NCBI GenBank assembly: GCA_001579985.1
Contig: LRSR01012703.1
Coordinates: forward strand, 1-25,286
Direction of reading: 5' to 3'
DNA length: 25,286 nt
Source: Hypsibius dujardini
Taxonomy: Eukaryota; Tardigrada; Eutardigrada; Parachela; Hypsibiidae
Below the pieces are notes generated by a model, which ran no database searches, was not told where the DNA came from, and worked only from the letters and a program-made list of their open reading frames with translations. Below are positions 16,516 to 25,273 of the stretch, one piece after another; position 1 is the first letter of the stretch, and each line of letters opens with the position of its first letter. Made by a program: the position numbers and the translations under genes.

Positions 16516-18405
16516 CTACGCCGGCAGGTTCGCCGTCTTCGGTGCCGGCGAGGTGGCGTCCACGTAGCGTTTCCCATTGACGTCGACCGTCTTCTCGCCC
16601 TTGACGTTGTCCTTCCACGGGAAGGACGCCGGACAGCTGGGGATGCAGGCGCGGAACCGTCGCGTCCCGCCGTGCACGAAGGGGAGGTCGCAGTTCTGCG
16701 GCTCGCACGTCGACGGGGTCGCCTCCTCCTCGCAGGCCCACGGGGCAAAGTCCGCCAGCAGGTCGACGGTGGTGGGTGCCTGGATCCACTGGATCAGCTG
16801 GTGGTAGGTGACAAAGTATGTGTCCTGTTCGGGCTTGGTGATGAGGGTCTCGATGAAGCGCGACAGGGCGTCGTGGTTGTCCTGCAGCCAGTTCGGGTCG
16901 ATGATCAACACCAACGGCGCTCGATTGTCTTGATAATGTCTGACAAGCGAGAGAATATCTGGTCAATAACGTTTGCTTGCCTTCGAGAACAAGTTTTTAA
17001 TACGTTACTACGTGTAAGAGAGTTCCTTGCCGAGGAACCATTTCGATGGTGAGAATAAAAGGAGCACTAACCGATTGAACTTTTTCAGGAGCCACTGTAG
17101 AACTTCATCCGACGTTTTGAGGTCGTCGTTGTGGCACGACCCCAGGGAGGAACAGCCGAAGCCTTGACTGTCGATCAGCTGGTTGATGGGCACTTCCCAC
17201 ACATTATACGGTCGAGTTGGACACGCCGCCTGGTGACAAGTGTGCGGCACGGAGTAGGCCAATTTGTACGGCCAAACTGGGCGTCCGGTCGACGGCACCG
17301 TGATCTGTAGTTGTGCATACAGTAAGCGGCAGAATTCAGTCTTATAAAGGGGCCCGGAAATGGACAAAAGGGGCGGAGCAGGCGTAATAATTGAATCAAT
17401 CAACCAATCAACTCCGCTCCGATTCCTCCGGAGCTCCTCTCGTTGATTGATTGATTGTTCAAGTAGCAGGGGTAATAATTGAATCAATCAACCAATCAAC
17501 TCCGCTCCGATTCCTCCGCAGCTCCGCTCGTTGATTGGTTGATTGTTCAAGTATTACCCCTGTTCCGCCCCTTTTGCTCACTTTGGGACCCCCCATTAGA
17601 TTAAATTCTATCGCTTACTGAAGTTCTCTAGTCGATAATGGATTTGTTAATTAAATTAAATTTTGATATCCCCGCTTGGTACTCACGGATCCATCCCATT
17701 CATAACCGAAGTCTTGCATTGCGGCAAACTGCGTGTTACCCCCAAGGTGTAGGTTGGGAGCTTGAGCACCCCGGACGTCCGCCAACGGGACATGCGCAAA
17801 GTGGTGAAGGATTTCCCGTTGGCTCTGCAGTTCCGTGCCCCAGTCGTGGTAGCTGGAGACGGTGGTCCACCAGTACTGCGACTCACGATCCCGACTAATC
17901 ATGCAAGTTAAAAGTAAGCGACAGAATTTAATCTAACGCAGGGTCCCGGAAATGGGCAAAGGGGGCGGGGCAGGGGGCAAAACATACCTGAGTGTGCTAA
18001 GGGCAATCTCGTGTCCGTTTTTGTGGAGCTTCTCGATCTGCGAGTAGTCCGAGTACTCGTGGGAGGCGAAGAATGTCGCGCGAACTTGGCACTGGTTAGG
18101 GTTCAATCGAGTCGGCAGGAACAGCGACCTTGTCAGGTCGTAGTTTTGGGCGTTAAGCGCTCCGGGAAATGCCAGTAAGATCATCTATGAAACACAAATG
18201 CTTACAAAACAAGTTTATATTTTGGTCAGAGCCGGAGCTCACCTGAGGAACGGTGTTCGTGGCCAAACCATTCGGGATTTGCAGACCGTCCAGACTGCAG
18301 AAGCAGCCAGGGAGGACACAGTTTTCTTTCTTGCATGACTGACTGATCAACGGATCAGCTCTCAAATCTGTGAAACAGATTTCAATTTCTGTCTGCCTGT
18401 CCGCC

Positions 18406-18438
<33 letters not shown>

Positions 18439-19606
18439 GCCTGCCTGCCTGACTGTCTCTCTGTCTGTCTGTCTGTCTAACGATCCGAATGCCTGTTGAC
18501 CGAACGAATCTTACCACAGCCATATTCGTCGGTGCCGCCTTCCGGACAGTCTCGGATGGTGTCACACACTTTGGACCTGCATTCAACAGATGCGACTACA
18601 ATTCCCCATATCTCCAATAAATTAGCTCAATGAGGTTGTGCGAATGTCTCACCGTGCAATGCAGGTACTCCCATCTGCGCAGCGGACATCCTCGATACTG
18701 GTGCATTGGGCGAAGTCCTTCGGAGCGCTGGGTTGCTGTGGCAGAGCGTCTTGTTGTTGGACACTGCCGACTCCATCTAGCGCCCTTTGGGACGGCGTAA
18801 GCGTTCCATTCACAACACCGCCTAAAATGATCCAGTTGCACAAACTTTATTCACACACTCAGTAAATAAGAAAGAAATAATTTGCACATGTGTGCAATAT
18901 TATAAAATGGGGTGGTCGGAGTTTGAGCCAGTTTCGGCCAGTTTGTACACACGTGGCAAACACTTCAGGCCGACCGAATTAAAGCCAAATTTTCACCAGC
19001 GCCCAGCAAAATGGGGTGGTCGGAGTTTGAGCCAATGCATGCAGCTCTTTCTCACATCGCTTGATTCATCGATTTGACATGAGGTCGCCAGAATAATTCG
19101 AAAGCAATCAATCAATCGACTGCGTGGTCAGTTGTGGTCAAAAACAGCTGCACGCATTGGCCAAAATGGCTCAAACTCCGACCACCCCATTTAAAGCGGT
19201 CCCTCACCGGGTACTGTGGTCAAGCATTTCGCTTTCCACGTGCAGACCTGCAGGTCGTGATCGAAACGCAGACCGGGTGGACATGTGAAGTGGTAGGTTT
19301 TCCCGTTGAAACAGCTGTAAAATGCGGCGCATTCACTCTGAAAATGTAAAATAAAATGTAAAATAAAATGTAAAAAAAAAAAAAAAAATTTATAACAAAA
19401 ACTGAGTATCTTTCGATTCAGTTCACAATTGTCGGGAATACGAAGCCGAGACTGACTGGATCAGCGTAAATGCCGTTCCGTTGAGTGACGCAGAAGATGA
19501 CGTCATGGGAAGTTCTGAAGGTGGTCGCCTGACTTATTGGTGAAAGAAATGGAAGCACTCCGATGAAGAGAGAGAGAAAACGACGCAATGGATGCAACAT
19601 TTTCAT
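16516..19606 (-). CDS. Chitin-deacetylase-like protein (CBM14 + LDL-A + polysaccharide-deacetylase fold), predicted catalytically dead
   Basis: Architecture of arthropod group I chitin deacetylases (serpentine/vermiform type), which modify chitin in cuticle and tracheal matrix. Minus-strand exons: 19606-19457, 19337-19208, 18821-18653, 18576-18515, 18367-18243, 18184-17988, 17894-17687, 17304-17072, 16939-16516; all phases agree, giving 565 aa. Signal peptide about 1-27; CBM14 with six Cys 39-88 (NGIYADPSEC); LDL-A 133-170 (DCPEGGTDE); deacetylase domain about 182-480; Cys-rich C-terminus. The active site is gone: motif TFDDA reads AFPGA (217-221), HSxxH reads LSTLS (274-278), RAPY reads QAPN (322-325), and the late His is Asp439 (LIIDPNWL). 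The scaffold is well kept (CFCSLDG, FFASHEY, YFVTYHQLIQWIQ), so this looks like a maintained pseudoenzyme rather than a pseudogene. The ATG at 19606 is the first that gives a signal peptide; another lies at 19600. Confidence 0.92.
17320..17620. mobile_element. Family C MITE, copy 1 (in CDA-like intron 7)
   Basis: Left end CAGTAAGCGGCAGAATTCAG and right end (inverted) ATTCTATCGCTTACTG, with long arms carrying GGGGCCCGGAAATGGACAAA and GGGGCGGAGC. The centre has two (CAAT)n/GGAGCTCC blocks. It fills 301 of 382 nt of the intron, ending 15 nt before the 3' splice site. Confidence 0.8.
17912..17985. mobile_element. Family C single end forming most of CDA-like intron 6
   Basis: AAGTAAGCGACAGAATTTAA, GGTCCCGGAAATGGGCAAAG and GGCGGGGCAGGGGGCAA match one arm of copies 1 and 3. 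The intron spans 17895-17987 (93 nt): this fragment is about 74 nt, plus 17 nt on the 3' splice-site side, and on the other side the GTATGT donor abuts the arm directly. Confidence 0.75.
18391..18478. repeat. (CTGT)n microsatellite in CDA-like intron 4
   Basis: CTGT/CTGC units fill most of the 147-nt intron between the LDL-A exon and the deacetylase exons. Confidence 0.9.
18904..19193. mobile_element. Family F repeat cluster in CDA-like intron 2
   Basis: AAAATGGGGTGGTCGGAGTT then TGAGCCA occurs directly at 18904 and about 19010, and inverted at 19160-19193 (GGCTCAAACTCCGACCACCC). The outer pair forms an element of about 185 nt, and the extra direct copy has captured a family B arm. It fills most of the 386-nt intron. 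Confidence 0.6.
18945..18984. mobile_element. Family B fragment (one arm)
   Basis: TACACACGTGGCAAACACTTC then GACCGAATTAAAGCC is one family B arm only. It sits inside the family F repeats of CDA-like intron 2. Confidence 0.55.
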
Positions 19607-20208
19607 GTCGGTGCAGGCATTCAACTTGGAGAACGCGTCCAGCCAGCAAGTCACACGTAATTCAGGATTCGAATCAACAAATCAATCAATCTGTCGCACG
19701 ATGAATTCACAAAGAGAAGTCAGATGTGTCGGTTCATAACTTTCTCGCGAGATGGGAGACAATAATGTTTGTGAAGACTGCTTGAATGTCAGTGTTATGT
19801 CACTTGCCAGTTCATATGCAAACAGATCCACTCGATCCTCAGCCTCTCTCATGACTCTTTCTGAAGTTGCTGCCGGCAACTATGGCTGCATGGACCGCAC
19901 GCTTGTTTACCGCTTTATGCCAATGCACGGCGGTGTATAACTCGTAATGGATATTCAAGGTCCCTGGCCTCACAAATTATTACTCTCCGCTTACATGCAG
20001 ATGCAAGTGAGGAACTTCAGCGCCAGTTGGGATCCACCCAGACTCACACTGAATTGACCGCATGAAATGCTGCACTCTATACGAAGACCATCATGCACAC
20101 AAATACATACGCTACTTATACGGAAGATAGACAGACAGACAGACAGACAGGCACACAGAGAGACAGACAGACAGACAGACAGAGAGGCAGGCAGACAAGC
20201 AGACAGAC

Positions 20209-20245
<37 letters not shown>

Positions 20246-20466
20246 GGCAGGCAGGCAGGCAGACGAACCAAGCTTGTCTGGCCTTTTGTTTTGGTCAGAG
20301 ATTTTTCTAATTAATTCACGTTTGAGATAAAGATCACAGACAAAACTTGTCAAGCCGCTCTAATTAAAAGTCCCATGCGAAATCAGACAAATTATCACAG
20401 TTTGCAAAAAGTGAAGGCGACTGAAGGAGTGAATATATCCAAAAGTTTGGATGGGTCGTTAAACGG
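19607..20466. other. Intergenic region between the CDA-like and SLC36 genes
   Basis: Both neighbours are on the minus strand. The only structured sequence is a (GACA)n array at 20128-20262 (AGACAGACAGACAGAC with GGCA interruptions). No TATA box for the CDA-like gene and no gene was seen. Confidence 0.6.
20128..20262. repeat. (GACA)n microsatellite
   Basis: About 30 GACA/GGCA units; reading frames across it are repeat artefacts. Confidence 0.9.
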
Positions 20467-22079
20467 TTAGTTGTGGTGATTGGCCGCGGCGTCTGCTTGG
20501 AAAGACAAAACAATTTCTTGTATGGCGACATAAGTCCCCAAGACGAATCCCACCAGTCCGAAGAGAAAAATAAAGGCGTTCTTCCACAGCTTCCAATTGA
20601 GCCGTCCCATTCCTTCCATCCCGAAGGTGGACACTTCCAACAGTGGCGGGAACACCAGCGCCAGAAAACTGCTCCCCACCGCGCCCACCAGGGAGATGAA
20701 GAGGTCGAGTTTTGGAATAGCAGCTGCCAATGCAACTGGACAAACGAGACAAAAAATACAACTCATGCAATTATACAAATTTCGGTATTGAAACATTTTT
20801 AAGTGGACATAATATTTTTTCACTATGTTTTTACTTTAGCTAATTAATAATTAATTAAATTTTAAATAGTTAATTAATAATTAATTAAATTAAATTAGTT
20901 AATTAATATTTAATTAAATTTAATTAGTTAATTAATAATTAATTTAATTTAATTAGTTAATTAATAATTAAACAAATTTTAATTAGTTAATTAGTAATGA
21001 TAAGTTAATTAAATTTTGATTACTTAAATAATGATGAATTATTTATTTATTTTTAATCACTCAGACTTACATGTGAAAATGACCAGTCCTGTTCGAAATA
21101 AATATTCCCCGTATTTGATTCGGGTTTCCGTTCGCAGTTTCCGTTTGACAGTCGGCCAAAGAATTTCAAATGGCACGTAAAACTACAAAATTAAAATGTT
21201 TGGTGAAAGAAAAGACCGAATCCGCGCAACTTTACAAGCTGCAATAAGCGGCGCACGGTTCCAATTACTGTCCAGTAAAGACAGTATGGTGCGCCCGCCG
21301 TGTCAAAAGGTTTTTCAATTGTTGCTCAGTGAAACATTTTTCGCTCATTGAGCAATAATTAATTTTAGCTCAATAATTTCATTAAAAAGGAATTAATTTA
21401 GCTCAATAATTTCATTAAAAATAAATAATTTTAGCTCGATATTTTTATTGAGCAAAAAATATTTCACTGAGCGAAAATTCAAAAACCTTTTGACACAGCG
21501 GGCGCACCATACATACAGTACCTGCAGGGAATAAGAGTAGAAAATGACAGCAGCGACCAGCAGCTTCACTGCGATGTAGATCCTACCAGCACAGATTTAT
21601 ATAAAAATAATTTAAATTAATAAAATAATATAAATAAAGTAAATTGGAATCATTTTAAGAAACCAAAATCGGAGCCGGGTTAATCGGAGCCGGCTAAATC
21701 AAGCCTTACGGTTCTGCTGGCAAATTTAGTGTAATTGAGCCCTTAATGTCCTCTCCGAAGGCCAGATACCCGAAGAACCCCGCTGCACAGTACAGAGCCG
21801 CTATGCAGACCATTGCGAGGTTCAGCACCCCGGTCCAGCCGCCAAAATCGTGTGGGTTCTTCATGCGATTTTCAATGGGCAGAATGATTCCAATCCCTAT
21901 TTTAGAATTCATGCGGCATGAGGTAGCGTAACACACGTCGATGATGTCTGTGTCTGTGTCTGCGCCCGTGCCTGTGTCTGGGCCCGTGTCTGTGTCTGGG
22001 TCTGTGTCTGGGCCTGGGTCTATGTCTGTGTCTGTGTCTGTGTCTGTGTCTGTGTCTGTGTCTGTGTCTGTGTCTGTGT

Positions 22080-22114
<35 letters not shown>

Positions 22115-24852
22115 TCTGCGTTCGTGTCTGTGTCTGTGTTTTACTTACCTTCAAAGGCGTAAATCGCGGTGCCGAAAAAGAGAGGCAACCGATCCCACCC
22201 ACCAAACTGCGGCAGCGACGTCGACGGCTCCAGATGTTGGAACACGTAAACGAAAATAATTCCCAGGCAGACGCAGAGTACCGCGTTGGCCACCATCGAA
22301 AAGGGTGCCAGAATTTTCAGGCTGCGAATGAAGGATAGCAGGATGAGGAAGGGAAGGACCATTGCGACGTAGGCGGTAATGGGAATCTCGACTTTAGCGT
22401 AGCTCGCAATAACCTAAAACGACACCTCATTTCCTACCAAGATTGGTTAAAAAGAAAAATGTTTAACCTACATCATGGAGAGTAGTGGCCACGTATACGA
22501 TGTAAACGCAACAGAATCCAAATTGTGAGACAATAATGAAGACATCCACAGTTAGCCTATGGATCAAACGGGTTCCTGGATAATTATCGCTGAATTTCGA
22601 TTGCGCGTATAAAGGCATAGAATGGGAGCGCCGAAATATTTACTTTGCCGCTCGAGCTTTCGTGCGGAATCGGCTATTTCTCACGGATGCCTCGATGACT
22701 TCGCCGTAATCCATGGCCGATTTTGCCTCTCTATAATGAAGTAAAGTCACAGTAAGCGACAGAATTTAATCTAATGGAGGGTCCTGGAAATGGATAAAAG
22801 GGGCGGAGGAAATACTTGAACAATCAACCAATCAATCAGCGGAGCTCCGTAGCAATCGGAGCTGAGTTGATTGGTTGATTATTTAAGTTGGTTGATTGAG
22901 TGGTTGATCGGTTGATTGTTGAAGTTGATTGATTGATTGATTGGTTGGTTATTGAATGATTGGTTGATTGTTTAACTTGTTCGATTGATTGATTAGTTGA
23001 TTAGTTAATTGGTTGATTGGTTGATTGGTTGATTGTCCCCTGCCCCGCCCCTTTTGCCCATTTCCGGGACCTCAATTAGATTATATTCTGTCGCTTACTG
23101 CCGCAGTGTACCAGGTCAGGTAGTTCATCGATTACAAGAACTTACTTTTTGCTTAGGAAATGCGAGCAATTAACTAAAATGTGCATGCAGTGAATACCTG
23201 AATAAAAAAGGGAGGAAATAAATTATATATTCCGCTTAATTAAATATCGCTTTTAATCATTATATTTGTGATAGGACTCCAGGAAAAACATGTGTGGGCA
23301 TAACGCGCTATACCATACAGATTACTCCCATGACCATAATGGCAATCGCTCCAGTCTACATACACAGAAAGATGGAGATAATTAAATTTCGCAGTAACTT
23401 TATTTTTAAGTCATTGAAAAGAAAACCAAACTCGCGATCTCAAGGGACTCTTTTCCGCCCTATCCGTAAATTTTAACCATCCCGGGTCGTTTGCCTATTC
23501 AGTGCCCTTCACCAAATTACCACTGTGGGGACAAAATATACGGAAAAGCACAACTGTACAAATCAATCAATCAACAAGGAGGAAAAATGATACAAATCAA
23601 TCAATCAACGGGGAGGAAAAGTGATACAAATCAATCAATCAACGGGGAGGAAAAGTGATACAAATCAATCAATCAACGGGAGGAAAAGTGATACAAATCA
23701 ATCAATCAACCAGGAGGAAAAGTGATACAAATCAATCAATCAACGGGGAGGAAAAGTGATACAAATCAATCAATCAACCAGGAGGAAAAGTGATACTAAT
23801 CAATCAATCAACGAGGAGGAAAAGGGTGAAAATCAATCAATCAATCGATTACAACGAGTAATCTATACGAAATGAGCCAATCAGAGAAGAGTGAATCAGA
23901 TTGAACGTTCAATCGAGTGCAGGGCCATACCGAGGGAGGCGGGGCTTAGCTGTCCCTTGAGATTGCGAGCATACGGTAAAAGGAAATTGAACTTACAGCG
24001 AGTCCGGAATTCTTAAAGGCACTGGCCATGGCAAGCACTCCTGTTCCGATGTTCCCTTTCAGCAAATGCATCAGCGTCTGCATGTTTCTGCAAACGAAAT
24101 TCTATCCACAAATCAACTTCGCAAATACTAATCCCAATTGCTTCGTTTAGTTCTGATTTTTAGTAATAAAAGCTTAATTCATTCCATGATGAGTTTTAAT
24201 AATACCAATTCTTTATTAAATTTTAATTAATAATCCTAATCTTAATTTATCTTTATCCTTATAAAAATTAAAATAAATCAACGTAAACGAAACATTGTAC
24301 CGATATTTTAATTATAATAATAAGATTTTATTTAATTTTATTCTAAATTTAATAATATTATTTTAATTAATGATCTTAATCTTAATCTTAATTTATCTTT
24401 ATAAAAATTAAAATAAACCAACGTAAACGAAACATTGTACAAACGTGGCAAAAACTTTGCGCTGACCGAGTTAAGCCATTACACTCGTTTCATGGTTGTT
24501 GTACACAGCCCCGAGTTGAAGTGCTTAATTCGGTCAGCGCTCGTCACTCAACATACGTTGTCGTATTAGCACCTGAACGACGGTCCTCATCATCCCCCGG
24601 GCTCCCCAACTCGCAAATCATTTTAACCTCCGGTTCCGTGTTGACATGGGGATGTTCCTTATTGGTGGGCGAACGGTTGCCGTCCGAACGGAACAGATCG
24701 TCATCCGGAGCCGTGAGATGCGCCGGCAGCTGGTACGCCGACGGTGCGACGTTAGGGAATCCCTGTGATGATCCCGACGCCGACTCCATGATCCGGATGG
24801 GGGATGGGAAGGGATTGAACACTCGGAAGGGACGGATGAAGAGTCCAGCCAT
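20467..24852 (-). CDS. Proton-coupled amino-acid transporter (SLC36/PAT, AAAP family)
   Basis: Multi-pass importer of small neutral amino acids, on plasma or lysosomal membrane. Minus-strand exons: 24852-24557, 24087-23997, 23355-23319, 23197-23146, 22730-22644, 22556-22472, 22413-22149, 21896-21710, 21582-21522, 21182-21071, 20735-20467; phases all agree, giving 513 aa. Residues 1-98 are a polar cytosolic tail; TM1 begins [12 protein letters not shown] (105-115), the family signature. Further marks are [16 protein letters not shown], the DYGE loop, [53 protein letters not shown], and [14 protein letters not shown]. About eleven hydrophobic segments are present. Where insect PATs have LAMP after TM1, this protein has LAMA. 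The second Met (24789) has a better start context (ATCATGG) than the first and may be the true start. A 20-bp tandem repeat lies just upstream. Confidence 0.92.
20832..21010. repeat. (TTAATTAATAATTAATTAAA)n palindromic AT satellite in SLC36 intron 10
   Basis: Seven or so degenerate units of about 25 nt, each self-complementary around TTAATTAA. It makes up more than half of the 335-nt intron. Confidence 0.85.
21285..21511. mobile_element. Family D MITE flanked by TA, mariner-like ends
   Basis: TGGTGCGCCCGCCGTGTCAA at 21287 and its inverse ending at 21509, each flanked by TA as in Tc1/mariner target duplications. The arms match for over 34 nt with two differences, and the similarity continues inward (GCTCAGTGAAA), so the 223 nt form one hairpin. 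It lies in SLC36 intron 9, 10 nt from the donor. No transposase is present. Confidence 0.75.
21944..22140. repeat. (TGTCTG)n hexanucleotide array in SLC36 intron 7
   Basis: TGTCTG/TGCCTG units fill about 195 of 252 nt of the intron and end 9 nt from the donor at 22148. Confidence 0.9.
22750..23100. mobile_element. Family C MITE, copy 3 (in SLC36 intron 4)
   Basis: Both ends complete: CAGTAAGCGACAGAATTTAA at the left and ATTCTGTCGCTTACTG at the right. Arms hold GGTCCTGGAAATGG and GGGGCGGAGG; the centre is a TTGATTGGTTGATTG array. It fills 351 of 415 nt of the intron, 19 nt from the 3' splice site. Confidence 0.8.
23431..23976. mobile_element. Family A element, copy 4, with 34-bp minisatellite core
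   Basis: It starts CTCGCGATCTCAAGGGACTC and ends with inverted GTCCCTTGAGATTGCGAGC. The interior is about eight 34-bp units. It lies in SLC36 intron 2, with its right end about 20 nt from the 5' splice site. Confidence 0.75.
23545..23850. repeat. 34-bp minisatellite in family A copy 4
   Basis: About eight units of ACAAATCAATCAATCAACGG then GGAGGAAAAGTGAT. Several units are identical and others differ only at CGGG/CCAG. The single-copy equivalent is seen in family A copy 1. Confidence 0.9.
24224..24438. repeat. Pair of ~76-nt AT-rich direct repeats in SLC36 intron 1
   Basis: 24224-24299 and 24362-24438 both carry TTAATTTATCTTTAT, TAAAAATTAAAATAAA and CAACGTAAACGAAACATTGT. The second copy is interrupted at its 3' end by the family B hairpin. 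Confidence 0.75.
24437..24541. mobile_element. Family B hairpin MITE, copy 5
   Basis: ACGTGGCAAAAACTTTGCGC arm, TTGTTGTACACAGCC centre, AATTCGGTCAGCGC return arm. It lies in SLC36 intron 1, ending 15 nt from the exon 1 donor, and directly follows the second copy of a 76-nt AT-rich direct repeat. Confidence 0.7.
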
Positions 24853-24862
24853 CCAAAAAGGC

Positions 24863-24945
24863 CGGACTCAATGAGAAGACGCCGGGTTCCACGAGAAGGC
24901 GCCGGGTTCTACGAGAAGACGCCGGGTTCTACGAGAAGATGCCGG
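24863..24945. repeat. 20-bp tandem repeat just upstream of the SLC36 start
   Basis: Four units of CGCCGGGTTCTACGAGAAGA, the first diverged, ending 10 nt from the first ATG. If transcribed it is a repeat in the 5' UTR. Confidence 0.85.
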
Positions 24946-24999
24946 GGGCAGCTCTCGGAATTGTGGGGGAGGCAAATTTTTCGAGGGTTGTCGAGTAAT

Positions 25000-25261
25000 G
25001 CAAGTGGTGAACGAACCCTGCAAACATAGTCAGCTGTCTGTCAGTTCTAATCTGTTTTAAGGAGATAAAGACTTCACACCGGAATTTAACACAGACAGTT
25101 ATGGTGTCTCATTGTGTATATCCGCCGATGATAAACAGGTCGTTGGGTCAACGGTTACAGTACGAGAGGTGAGGTTTCCGTATGAATTCACACAACAACT
25201 CGCAGCGAAAGGAATTGACTACTGTGTCGGATAAGGGTTCGAACGAGCAAGTTATATGCAT
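25000..25261 (-). other. Possible 5' UTR exon upstream of the SLC36 gene
   Basis: At the right edge a family C terminus (25274-25286) is followed on the minus strand after 12 nt by CGATTAG, a plausible 3' splice site with an exon from 25261 downward. This copies the arrangement at three mapped acceptors in this window. No convincing reading frame is seen here, so it would be untranslated. This is inference only. Confidence 0.25.
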
Positions 25262-25273
25262 CTAATCGATGTG

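Noticed and set aside
16307-16966. Open frame of 219 codons on the minus strand, and a 187-codon frame at 16489-17052 on the plus strand
   Set aside because: Both overlap the last exon of the CDA-like gene in other frames. The exon frame 16939-16516 has clear family similarity and correct phase, so these are shadows.
19418-19654. Start of the CDA-like protein at 19654
   Set aside because: The codon there is GTG, not ATG. The ATG at 19606 gives a standard signal peptide.
23545-23850. CRISPR-like regular array of 34-bp units
   Set aside because: There are no unique spacers; the whole unit is repeated. The window is animal DNA and the array lies inside a MITE in an intron.
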